A stretch of DNA of 64,000 nt from Dehalococcoidia bacterium (lineage in GTDB: Bacteria; Chloroflexota; Dehalococcoidia; Lucifugimonadales; Australimonadaceae): the NCBI GenBank assembly GCA_022820645.1, contig JAJEFD010000012.1, positions 1 through 64,000 of the forward strand, read 5' to 3'. Positions 53,429 through 60,819 of the stretch are shown in pieces (within the stretch, counting starts at the first letter, position 1; the number at the start of each line of letters is the position of its first letter). The notes below the pieces were generated by a model. The model was not told the DNA's origin. It made no database searches and saw only the letters and a program-made list of their open reading frames with translations. A program made the position numbers and the translations under genes.

Positions 53429-54934
53429 CTAGAACGTGGCCTTGAAGGCGGTTATCGCCTCTTTCAGCGACTCTTCGATCGCCTCGTCTATGTCCTTCTT
53501 CTCCTGGATCGCGCTCATCAACTCAGGCTTGGAGGTCTCCAGGTAGCCGATGAAGCGCTCCTCGAACTCCCGCACGCGGTCCACCGGCACGTCGTCCATG
53601 TGCCCGTTCACCGCGGCGTACATGGAGCAGACCTGCTGGGGGAGGCTCTGCGGGCGGTACTGCGGCTGCTTCAGCAGCTCCGTGAGCCGCTGACCGCGCT
53701 CCAGCTGCGCCCGCGTCGCCGCGTCGAGGTCGGACGCGCCGAACTGCGCAAAGCTGGCGAGCGCGCGGTACTGCGCGAGCTCCAGCCGCATGCGACCGGC
53801 GACGCGCCGCATCGCGCGCGTCTGCGCCGAGCTGCCCACCCGGCTCACGGAGAGGCCCGCGTTCACCGCGGGACGGATACCGCTGTTGAACAGGTCCGCC
53901 TCCAGGTAGATCTGGCCGTCCGTGATGGAGATGACGTTCGTGGGGATGTAGGCGGATACGTCGCCCGCCTGCGTCTCGATGATGGGCAGCGCGGTCAGCG
54001 ACCCGCCGCCGTGCGCGTCGTCGAGGCGCGCCGCACGCTCGAGCAGCCTGCTGTGCAGATAGAACACGTCGCCCGGGTACGCCTCGCGGCCCGGAGGGCG
54101 GCGGAGCAACAGCGACATCTGGCGGTACGCCCACGCGTGCTTCGTGAGGTCGTCGTAGATGATGAGCGCCTCGCGCCCGCTCGCCATGAACTCCTCGCCG
54201 ATGGCGCAGCCCGCGTACGGCGCGAGGTACTGCAGCGGCGCGGGGTCGGACGCGTTGGCCGCCACGATGACGGTGTGCTCCATCGCGCCGTACTCTTCCA
54301 GCGTCGCCTGGATCGAGGCGACCTTGCTCTGCTTCTGGCCTACGGCCACGTAGATGCAGATGAGGTCCTCGCCTTTCTGGTTGATGATGGTGTCGATGGC
54401 GATGGCGGTCTTGCCCGTGAAGCGGTCGCCGATGATCAGCTCTCGCTGGCCGCGCCCGATGGGGATCATGCCGTCGATCGACTTGATGCCCGTCTGCACC
54501 GGCCTGTTGACCGACTGCCGCACCACGACGTTCGGCGCGACGATCTCGATGGGGCGGATGCCGTCCGTCTGCACGGCGCCCTTGCCGTCCAGCGGCTCGC
54601 CCAGCGGGTTGACCACCCGGCCCAGGAGCGCGTCGCCAACCGGCACGCGGGCGATCTCGCCGGTCGCCTTGACCAGGTCGCCTTCCTTCACGCCAACGTC
54701 CGGCCCCATGACCGCCGCGCCGACGAGGTCTTCCTCGAGGTTGAGCGCGAGACCGGCCAGGCCGCTCGGGAACTCCAGCAACTCGCCGAAGCCCACCTTG
54801 CTCAGGCCGTGGATGGTGGCGATGCCGTCTCCCACCTCTACGACAGTCCCCACCTCCGTGAGGGTAGTCTCGCCGCCGAACTCCTCGATCTGCCGCTTGA
54901 GTACGGCTGCGATGTCCTGTCCGCGAGTCGTCAT
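53429..54934 (-). CDS. atpA: ATP synthase F1 alpha subunit
   Basis: In the 501-residue non-catalytic nucleotide-binding subunit, the P-loop reads GDRFTGKT (169-176), with Phe172 where most alpha subunits have Gln (GDRQTGKT). Other family motifs are [39 protein letters not shown] (His and Trp where SKQAVAYR is usual) and the arginine-finger region [20 protein letters not shown] with VGSSAQ. It overlaps atpH by 4 bp at its start. Confidence 0.98.
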   Translation of the reverse strand: MTTRGQDIAAVLKRQIEEFGGETTLTEVGTVVEVGDGIATIHGLSKVGFGELLEFPSGLAGLALNLEEDLVGAAVMGPDVGVKEGDLVKATGEIARVPVGDALLGRVVNPLGEPLDGKGAVQTDGIRPIEIVAPNVVVRQSVNRPVQTGIKSIDGMIPIGRGQRELIIGDRFTGKTAIAIDTIINQKGEDLICIYVAVGQKQSKVASIQATLEEYGAMEHTVIVAANASDPAPLQYLAPYAGCAIGEEFMASGREALIIYDDLTKHAWAYRQMSLLLRRPPGREAYPGDVFYLHSRLLERAARLDDAHGGGSLTALPIIETQAGDVSAYIPTNVISITDGQIYLEADLFNSGIRPAVNAGLSVSRVGSSAQTRAMRRVAGRMRLELAQYRALASFAQFGASDLDAATRAQLERGQRLTELLKQPQYRPQSLPQQVCSMYAAVNGHMDDVPVDRVREFEERFIGYLETSKPELMSAIQEKKDIDEAIEESLKEAITAFKATF

Positions 54935-55503
54935 GCCCGCTCCTCCGTTTCACGCGCCGTCCGGGGGAGGCCCTGCCGTTCGAGGCTCTGCCGCAGACCG
55001 CTCAGGCGGGAACGCACGCTCCCGTCGATGATCTGGTCTCCCACCCGCACGACGATTCCGCCGATGATGTCCGAATCCTCCTGGACGTCGAGGACAACCT
55101 CTTTGTCCAGCATGGCCCCGAGCGAGGCCGTCAGCGTGCTCCGCTGCTCAGCCGATATGGGTACGGCGCTCGTCACCGAGGCCTGCACCCGCCCGAGGCT
55201 CTCGTTCAGCAGGCGACCGTACTCGCTGACGACCGCGCCGAACGAGCCAACCGCCTGCCGCTGCACGAGCAGCCCCACGAAGTTGCGCACCAGCGGGTCT
55301 GCCCCTTCAGCGAGTTGCGCCGCGGCCTCCGCTTTGCGCGCCGCCGGTATGCGCGGTTCGTTGAAGAACAGCGCCGCCGACGGGTCTGCGAGCCCCTCCG
55401 CTATACCGGAGAGGCTGTCCAGCCAGGCTTCCTGCTTCCCCTCGGTCTCCGCCAGGGAGAAGAGCGCCTGCGCGTAGCGCTTCGCTATGGGCGCTTTCGC
55501 CAT
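54931..55503 (-). CDS. atpH: ATP synthase delta subunit (OSCP)
   Basis: The 190-residue peripheral-stalk subunit has the N-terminal helical domain [20 protein letters not shown] and the C-terminal signature [20 protein letters not shown] followed by [19 protein letters not shown]. The start is the ATG at 55503, 9 bp after atpF. The C-terminus runs slightly longer than usual and overlaps atpA by 4 bp. Confidence 0.95.
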   Translation of the reverse strand: MAKAPIAKRYAQALFSLAETEGKQEAWLDSLSGIAEGLADPSAALFFNEPRIPAARKAEAAAQLAEGADPLVRNFVGLLVQRQAVGSFGAVVSEYGRLLNESLGRVQASVTSAVPISAEQRSTLTASLGAMLDKEVVLDVQEDSDIIGGIVVRVGDQIIDGSVRSRLSGLRQSLERQGLPRTARETEERA

Positions 55504-55512
55504 CCCACGCTC

Positions 55513-56055
55513 CTAGTTCCGCCCTGCGCGGGCATCCCCCTCCGCGAGCACCTCGTCGATCAGATCGCGGTGCGCGTCGGGGTCCAGCGAACGGTGGATG
55601 ATGCGCTCGGCGGCGCTGACCGCGAGTGACGCGAACTCGGAGCTCACCTGCTCGAGGGCAGCGTCGCGCTCCTGCCGGATCTCCTCGCGGGCCCGGTCGA
55701 TCAGCTGCGCCGCCTCGGCGCGCGCCTGCGTCGCCTGCTGTTCGCGGTAGCGTTCCGCGGCCTCGCGCGCCTCAGCGAGCACGCGCTGGCCCTCCTCGCG
55801 CCCCTCCAGCAGGGTGCGTTGCATCGCCTCCTGCTGCTCCTGGGCCTCGCGCCGCACGCGGTCGGCCTCTTCCAGGCTGTCCCGGATCCTGCCCGACCGG
55901 GCGTCGAGGACTCCCAGGATGCGCTTGTACGCGAGGGTGTAGAGGAGCACTACGAGCAGGCCAAAGGTGACCAGGTAAGCCAGCAGGCTCCACGGGTCTA
56001 TCCCCAGCGCTCCTATGCCGGTTGCTTCTTCGGCTAGTCTTGGTGCTGCCAGCAC
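55513..56055 (-). CDS. atpF: ATP synthase Fo b subunit
   Basis: The 180-residue stator subunit has one membrane helix near the N-terminus (SLLAYLVTFGLLVVLLYTLAY, about residues 23-43), then a long charged coiled coil rich in Arg, Glu and Gln (RVRREAQEQQEAMQRTLLEG). The helix is preceded by about 22 residues, longer than in E. coli. It connects Fo to delta and F1. Only one b-type gene is present. Confidence 0.93.
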   Translation of the reverse strand: MLAAPRLAEEATGIGALGIDPWSLLAYLVTFGLLVVLLYTLAYKRILGVLDARSGRIRDSLEEADRVRREAQEQQEAMQRTLLEGREEGQRVLAEAREAAERYREQQATQARAEAAQLIDRAREEIRQERDAALEQVSSEFASLAVSAAERIIHRSLDPDAHRDLIDEVLAEGDARAGRN

Positions 56056-56100
56056 GTCGCCCGCCTCCTCATGTGCGTTACGTTGCTCACGCCGCGCCGC

Positions 56101-56334
56101 TTACGCAACGAAGATGAGCAGGATGGCCACCACCAGGCCGTAGATGCCGATGGCCTCGGTGAACGCCAGCGCCAGGATCATGTTCGGTGCGATGGCGTCG
56201 CGGGCCTCCGGGTTCCTGCCGAGGGCGTTCATCGCGCCGCTGCCCAGGATACCCAGGCCGATGCCGGCGCCGGCCATGCCCAGCCCGGCCAGGCCCACGG
56301 CGAGGAACTTGCCCATCTCTCCGTAGTCGTTCAT
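56101..56334 (-). CDS. atpE: ATP synthase Fo c subunit (proteolipid)
   Basis: The 77-residue hairpin of two membrane helices joined by a polar loop with GRNPEARD. Glu60 in the FTEAIGIYG segment is the ion carrier. Ala61 follows it, where Na+-binding rings carry Ser or Thr, so a proton-coupled ring is expected. Helix 1 is Gly-rich (GLAGLGMAGAGIGLGILGSG), as c-rings require. The alternative ATG at 56334 is used. Confidence 0.97.
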   Translation of the reverse strand: MNDYGEMGKFLAVGLAGLGMAGAGIGLGILGSGAMNALGRNPEARDAIAPNMILALAFTEAIGIYGLVVAILLIFVA

Positions 56335-56407
56335 CCCTCAAACCTCCTTGGTCTTGTTCAGGCGGCGCGTTCCGCGTTCCGCCTCGTCTGCCCGCGCGGT
56401 GGCGGGT

Positions 56408-57280
56408 CTAGTGCTGTCCGGCCTCTGCGTGCTCTTCCTTGTGACCCTCGTGCGGGGCCACCGCAAGCACCGCGAACACGAGCGTCAGACCCATGAACAC
56501 GAGCGCCTGCACGCCCCCGACCAGTATCTCCAGCCCGTAGAAGATGATGGGCGTGACGAAGAAGGTCAGGAACGTCATCATGAACAGAACGATCTCTCCG
56601 GCGAGCATGTTGCCGAAGAGACGGAACGTGAAGCTGATGATGCGGATGAAGTGGCTGATGAGCTCCAGCAGCCCGATGAACGTCTGCACCGGGTTCCCGA
56701 ACCGGAAGAACTCCCGGAGGTACCCGAACCGGTGGACGCGGAAGCCCCACACCTCGATGAACACGAACGCGATGAGCGCGAGCGCCAGCGGCATGTTGAT
56801 GTCCGTCCCCGCGCTCCGCAGCAGGTGCGTCGTTACGTGGTCCGCGCCTTCTGCCTTGAAGCCCACCGTGGGGTAGATGGGCAGCAGCGCCATCCACGCG
56901 TTGAACGCGACGAACACGAAGATCGTCGCGAGGAGCGGGAACCAGCGCCGGGCGTAGCGCTCTCCCGCCATGCCCCTGATGAAACCGTAGAGCGCCTCCA
57001 CCAGCACCTCCAGGAAGCCCTGCAGGCGTCCCGGGACCATGGCCATGCGGCGCGAGCCGAGTCCGAACAGGAGCAGGATGACGATGCAGGTGAGCCAGGC
57101 GGAGAGGAGCGTGTTGGTGACGGTAAAGCCGCCGATAGCGAATATCTTCTGGGGCGCCAGGTGCACCGCCGGAGCGTCGATCAAGCGCTCGAAGCCCAGG
57201 AGCTTGGCGCCTATCGGCCCCAGCACCACGCCAAGCAAGGCCAGCGCTAGGACCGGCAACAGGATCAAACGACTCTTCAC
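56408..57280 (-). CDS. atpB: ATP synthase Fo a subunit
   Basis: The 290-residue multi-helix subunit forms the proton half-channels. The essential Arg is in LISHFIRIISFTFRLFGNML (FRLFGN), and the C-terminal block MLAGEIVLFMMTFLTFF is followed by GGVQALVFMGLTLVF. A membrane helix near the start (LILLPVLALALLGVVLGPIG) precedes an external loop. It overlaps the upstream AtpZ/AtpI gene by one base. Confidence 0.97.
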   Translation of the reverse strand: MKSRLILLPVLALALLGVVLGPIGAKLLGFERLIDAPAVHLAPQKIFAIGGFTVTNTLLSAWLTCIVILLLFGLGSRRMAMVPGRLQGFLEVLVEALYGFIRGMAGERYARRWFPLLATIFVFVAFNAWMALLPIYPTVGFKAEGADHVTTHLLRSAGTDINMPLALALIAFVFIEVWGFRVHRFGYLREFFRFGNPVQTFIGLLELISHFIRIISFTFRLFGNMLAGEIVLFMMTFLTFFVTPIIFYGLEILVGGVQALVFMGLTLVFAVLAVAPHEGHKEEHAEAGQH

Positions 57281-57528
57281 TATCCGTCAGCCTCTTCGTC
57301 CCGGCTGCTGTCCCTGCTGCCGGTGAGGTAACCCGACGCCATCCGGTAGACCCCGTAGAACGCGAGGACTACTCCGAAAAGGAGCCCTCCCAGGAGGAAG
57401 AGAGGCGAGGTTCCCGCTCTGTCGTCGAGCCATACCCCTGCCAGCGTCGGGAGAACTATCGCCGTGGCGATGTACCAGCCAAGGCCGGTGAACTGCGCCG
57501 CTGAAACCCACCACGAACGGCGTTTCAT
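57280..57528 (-). CDS. AtpZ/AtpI family membrane protein
   Basis: An 82-residue protein with two membrane helices (GLGWYIATAIVLPTLAGVWL and FLLGGLLFGVVLAFYGVYRM) separated by a short DDRAGTSPL loop, as in AtpZ/AtpI (ATP synthase assembly or Mg2+/Ca2+ uptake factors at the start of atp operons). It starts the operon atpZ-B-E-F-H-A-G-D-C. The predicted 5' leader is only about 16 nt, and no strong ribosome site is visible. Confidence 0.88.
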   Translation of the reverse strand: MKRRSWWVSAAQFTGLGWYIATAIVLPTLAGVWLDDRAGTSPLFLLGGLLFGVVLAFYGVYRMASGYLTGSRDSSRDEEADG

Positions 57529-57544
57529 ACACTGATCAGGAGCT

Positions 57545-57578
57545 GCGTGAATCCTATCACAATATGCCGCGCAAGCAA
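57545..57578 (-). promoter_or_regulatory. ATP synthase operon promoter with Rex-like operator
   Basis: On the minus strand -35 TTGCTT (complement of 57573-57578), 16-bp spacer and -10 TAGGAT (complement of 57551-57556). Overlapping the -10 lies TTGTGATAGGATTCACGC (complement of 57545-57562), which matches the Rex consensus TTGTGAA-N4-TTCACAA at 11 of 14 fixed positions with correct spacing. Confidence 0.6.
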
Positions 57579-57598
57579 AGCGGAACGCTCATAACCAC

Positions 57599-57740
57599 GT
57601 CATTCCCGCACCGGCGGGAATCCCGCAGCCCTTGCGTGAACTCCAACTCCTACTCCCCTCTCTCTGGGAGAGGGGCTGGGGGTGAGGGTTGCAGCGCGGG
57701 AGCGCTGTCATTCCGAGCGGAGTCGAGGAATCTCTCGGGG
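57599..57740. repeat. Dispersed repeat cluster between the atp operon and the DUF151 gene
   Basis: Three units in a row: GTCATTCCCGCACCGGCGGG...CGCAG (57599-57628), CCCCTCTCTCTGGGAGAGGG...GTGAGGG (about 57656-57689) and GTCATTCCGAGCGGAGTCGAGG...TCTCGGGG (57707-57740). The last is in opposite orientation to the copies at 23745, 26480 and 27851. Confidence 0.75.
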
Positions 57741-57761
57741 AAGCCTCAGTCGGCGAGGCAC

Positions 57762-58436
57762 CTACTGCGTCTCGCCCGGCTTCCCGAGGTCCTCGAGCCC
57801 CGGCAGGTCCTCGAGGAATTCCGAGAATGCAGAGAGCTTCTCCATCTCTTCCTCGGTGACCCCCTGCTTCGCGGGACGCGGCCGCCGGCGCGGCGAACCC
57901 TCGCTGCCTTCCTCCTCTACATTGCCGTCCACAACGACCCCCGCGCGCTCAAGCACGCGGTCCTCCACGAAGATCGGCACCTTGGAGCGCACAGCTGTCG
58001 CGTCGCCGCCTTCCTGCCGCGCGAACTCCTCCGCCTCCTGCAGCGATGAGAACCAGTGCTCCTCGCCGTCCTTGCCCTGTACGAGTTGTCCGCCCCGCAC
58101 CGCCACCGCTATTGCGTCGCTCGGACGGCAGTCGATCTCCGACTCCGAACCGTCCGCCAGCGTCAGCACGAGCCTGGCGAAGAAGGTGTCGTTCTCGAGG
58201 TCGCAGACGACGACATGCTTGATGGCCGCTCCAAGCGACGTGATGACCGAGCCCAGCAGGTCGTGCGTGAGGGGACGCGCCGCCGTGACGTCCTGCAGCT
58301 TCAGCGCGATGGCGTCCGCCTCCGGCGAGCCGATACGTATCGGCAGGTAGCGGTCCGACTCCCGCTCCTTGAGGATGACGACGCGCTGATAGTTCATCAG
58401 GCTGACGCGGATACTGTCGATGAGCATCTCTTGCAT
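57762..58436 (-). CDS. Bifunctional nuclease (BFN, DUF151) domain protein
   Basis: The 224-residue protein contains the BFN/DUF151 domain: LIDSIRVSLMNYQRVVILKE, RYLPIRIGSPEADAIALKLQ, TARPLTHDLLGSVI, EIDCRPSDAIAVAVRGG. A Arg/Pro-rich linker and an acidic C-terminal tail (EEEMEKLSAFSEFLEDLPG) follow. BFN-type proteins are reported with DNase/RNase activity in plants and Thermotoga relatives; the bacterial role is not clear. ATG 58436 is chosen for the GGAAGG 7 bp before it. Confidence 0.88.
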   Translation of the reverse strand: MQEMLIDSIRVSLMNYQRVVILKERESDRYLPIRIGSPEADAIALKLQDVTAARPLTHDLLGSVITSLGAAIKHVVVCDLENDTFFARLVLTLADGSESEIDCRPSDAIAVAVRGGQLVQGKDGEEHWFSSLQEAEEFARQEGGDATAVRSKVPIFVEDRVLERAGVVVDGNVEEEGSEGSPRRRPRPAKQGVTEEEMEKLSAFSEFLEDLPGLEDLGKPGETQ

Positions 58437-58497
58437 GGCACACCTTCCGGCGGCCATTCTAGGGAGACGCCACGCAAACGGTCAACGCAAGCGCCCC

Positions 58498-59151
58498 TTA
58501 CAGCATCGCGCCGATGGGCTGCAGCACAACTACTTGCGTGTCGTCAGGCAGGTTCGCCCGCGTCACTGTCAGACGCGGCTGCGCCTCTGGCTCGCGGACG
58601 CCCAGCTCGTTCAGGAACGGTTTCAGCTCGCGCAGCGGATGCTTGTTGCCGCTGTGCGCGTACAGCATCGGGATGATGATGCGCGGCTCGACGTTCCGCA
58701 CGATCTCGACCACGTCCGCTGCCGACAGTCCGGTGTCGCTCCCCACGGGCGCCATCAGCACGTGCGGCGACCCCAGCGCGTCGACCTCCCGGTTCGTGAG
58801 CAACCGATCCGGGTTCCCCAGGTGGCAGAACGCGATGCCCTCGGCCTGCGCGGAGAACACGGTGTTCCACTGCTGCGGCTCGCCCTCCTGCGTACGGCGC
58901 GTCGTGCGGAGGCCGCGCAGGTGCATCCCCGCAGCCTCGTACTCGCCGGGGCCGTCGAGCGCTATCGGCTCGCCCGACACCACGCCGAGCGCCGAGTGAA
59001 GCGGATCGCTGCTGCTCTGCGTCACGAGGTCGGCTTGCGCCTGCGGCGGCGGTATGCGCAGCCCCAGCTCCGGCGGGAACGGGTCCATGACGAGCGTCTT
59101 GTTTCCGGTGCGCACGCGGAACGCCGCATGGCCTATCCAGGTGATGTCCAA
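58498..59151 (-). CDS. Metallo-beta-lactamase-fold protein (UlaG-like, degenerate)
   Basis: The 217-residue protein begins at TTG 59151 with DITWIGHAAFRVRTGNKTLV, the typical start of UlaG-like MBL-fold proteins. Later elements are LDGPGEYEAAG, GIAFCHLGN and RIIIPMLYAHSGNKH. The HxHxDH motif is not evident, so metal binding may be reduced. The start follows AGGAG by 8 bp and the bioY stop by 1 bp, so it is translated from the bioY message. The function is unknown. Confidence 0.8.
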   Translation of the reverse strand: MDITWIGHAAFRVRTGNKTLVMDPFPPELGLRIPPPQAQADLVTQSSSDPLHSALGVVSGEPIALDGPGEYEAAGMHLRGLRTTRRTQEGEPQQWNTVFSAQAEGIAFCHLGNPDRLLTNREVDALGSPHVLMAPVGSDTGLSAADVVEIVRNVEPRIIIPMLYAHSGNKHPLRELKPFLNELGVREPEAQPRLTVTRANLPDDTQVVVLQPIGAML

Positions 59152-59152
59152 C

Positions 59153-59806
59153 CTAACGCTCCTTGCGCCCCACGAGCGCCCACGCGCCCGGAAGCGCGAC
59201 CGAGGCGACGTACAGCTTCGCGAGGTCGCCCGCCACGAACGGCCAGAGGCCCCACTGCAGCGTGTCGGGGATGGTGCTCGCGCCGGACGTCCACTCGTTG
59301 TCCACGGCCCAGTAGCCGAGCCAGAGCAGCCCCGGAACGTACAGCACGACGTTGCCCGCGAGCAGCGCCAGCAGCACGCGCCAGCTGCGGTCCCAGCCGC
59401 GCTCCGCGAGCCGTCCAACGACCCACGCTGCGCTGATGAAGCCGACGATGTAGCCACCGCTGGCGATCTGCCAGACGAGGTCGCCGCTGCCCTCCCACGG
59501 AAAGATGAAGTGGAAGACCGTCCCTTCGCCGAGCGACGGTGCGAACACCGGCAGGCCGACCATGCCGACGAGCATGTAGAGCGCGAGGCTTGCCGCGCCG
59601 CGGTTCGCGCCAAGCGCGCCGCCCGTGAGCAGCACCGCGAGCGTCTGTCCCGTGATGGGGACGGGCGTGAACGGGAGCTTTACCGCGATCTGGGCGAACA
59701 GCGCAACCAGCAGCGCGAAGCCGGCCACGAGCGCGGCGTCGCGCAGGAGGCCCTTGCCGGGGAGTATCGAGTCTATGAGGGGGAGGCGTGACTGGGTTGT
59801 CTGCAT
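59153..59806 (-). CDS. bioY: Biotin transporter BioY
   Basis: The 217-residue protein has about six membrane helices. The segment LPFTPVPITGQTLAVLLTGG (near residue 43) and GYIVGFISAAWVVGRLAERG are diagnostic of the BioY S-component of ECF transporters. It can import biotin alone or with an ECF module encoded elsewhere. ATG 59806 is chosen because the TATACT -10 ends 6 nt before it and homologues begin near here. The gene is followed by the MBL-fold gene in one operon. Confidence 0.92.
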   Translation of the reverse strand: MQTTQSRLPLIDSILPGKGLLRDAALVAGFALLVALFAQIAVKLPFTPVPITGQTLAVLLTGGALGANRGAASLALYMLVGMVGLPVFAPSLGEGTVFHFIFPWEGSGDLVWQIASGGYIVGFISAAWVVGRLAERGWDRSWRVLLALLAGNVVLYVPGLLWLGYWAVDNEWTSGASTIPDTLQWGLWPFVAGDLAKLYVASVALPGAWALVGRKER

Positions 59807-59812
59807 ACGGGA

Positions 59813-59818
59813 AGTATA
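59813..59818 (-). promoter_or_regulatory. -10 element giving a leaderless bioY transcript
   Basis: TATACT (complement of 59813-59818) is followed by six nucleotides and then the ATG, so the transcript would begin at the start codon. It lies in the 25-bp gap after the Pro/Thr-rich protein gene. Confidence 0.5.
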
Positions 59819-59831
59819 CAGGATGCCGACT

Positions 59832-60647
59832 CTACGACCGCCGGCGACGCAGCGCGACGACTCCGACGCCAACGATGGCCGCGATGCCAACGAGCACCAC
59901 GATCGCCACGATGAGCATCCCGGCGCCGCCGCCGGACGACGGCTCGGGCGCGGGCGTCGGCGTGGGCTCAGGCGCGGGGACGGGCGTTGCCGTGGGCGGC
60001 ACGGGCGTCGGCGTGGGGGCCGGGGTGGGCGTCGACGTGGGGGTTGCGGTGGGGGTGGGGGTCGCGGTTGGGGTCGGCGGGGGGGCGACGATGGCGTCGG
60101 GGGACGGGGCGCCGGGGCACGGAGGGTCGGTGCGGGGGTCGGCGCCTGCGCCGAAGCGGAGCTCGACGCTCTCCACGAAGCAGGGCTCGGCCATGTGCGC
60201 GAAGGGGTAGGTGAGGTCGGCCTGCTGTTCGCCGTTCAGGTGGAAGGTGACGGGTTCGCCGACGTAGATGTAGCGGAGGGGGTCCTCGGTGATGTAGCCG
60301 GGGGGGCCGACGAGGAGGCAGCCCTGGTCGCTGGCGCAGTCGAAGCGGCCGTCGACGACGGGGATGCGGGTGGGGCGTTCCCAGTCGCCGACGCGGACGA
60401 CGATCTCGCCTGCGGCGACGGGGGCGCCGTCGAGGGTGGCGGTTCCCTGGAGGTAGACGACGGGGAAGGGGGGGATGCTTTCGAGGCGGTCTTCGCCGCC
60501 GTTGCCGTTGTCCTGGGCGGAGGCGGCGAGGGGGAGGAGCAGCGCGGCGAGGAGCAGCGCGGCTGCGGCGAGGAGGGCGCCCGGCGCAGGGGCGCGGAAG
60601 GGGCGGAGGCGGGGCGCGGGGGCTCGGAGGGGGCGGAATCGAGGCAT
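59832..60647 (-). CDS. Surface protein with Pro/Thr-rich linker and C-terminal membrane anchor
   Basis: The 271-residue protein has a cleavable signal (ALLAAAALLLAALLLPLAASA, ending before QDNGN), a domain of about 130 residues with VVYLQGTATLDGAPVAAGEI and several Cys, a repetitive Pro/Thr/Ala linker (about residues 186-236) and a final membrane helix (MLIVAIVVLVGIAAIVGVGV) followed by RRRRS. The form is that of a lipid-bilayer-anchored stalked surface protein. The N-terminal domain resembles carboxypeptidase-regulatory-like folds. A terminator separates it from the upstream giant protein. Confidence 0.78.
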   Translation of the reverse strand: MPRFRPLRAPAPRLRPFRAPAPGALLAAAALLLAALLLPLAASAQDNGNGGEDRLESIPPFPVVYLQGTATLDGAPVAAGEIVVRVGDWERPTRIPVVDGRFDCASDQGCLLVGPPGYITEDPLRYIYVGEPVTFHLNGEQQADLTYPFAHMAEPCFVESVELRFGAGADPRTDPPCPGAPSPDAIVAPPPTPTATPTPTATPTSTPTPAPTPTPVPPTATPVPAPEPTPTPAPEPSSGGGAGMLIVAIVVLVGIAAIVGVGVVALRRRRS

Positions 60648-60758
60648 GGCCCGATTCTAGGGGAGCGGGGGCGCGGTTGTCATGCGGGTTGCCGCGCAGG
60701 AAAGGGACGCCCGCGCGGGGTGGATGTCAGGGGCGCGGGGAAGCGGCGCGGGGGAGCG

Positions 60759-60791
60759 GAGAGCCCCCGCCGGTGTGCGGCGGGGGCTCTC
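60759..60791 (-). terminator. Strong hairpin after the giant secreted protein
   Basis: A perfect 13-bp stem (60759-60771 with 60779-60791) around GGTGTGC lies 28 bp after the stop of the large gene on the minus strand and upstream of the Pro/Thr-rich gene. It has no long U-run but is very stable. Confidence 0.65.
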
Positions 60792-60819
60792 GTACGTACC
60801 CTTGCTGTGCGCGTCCGTG

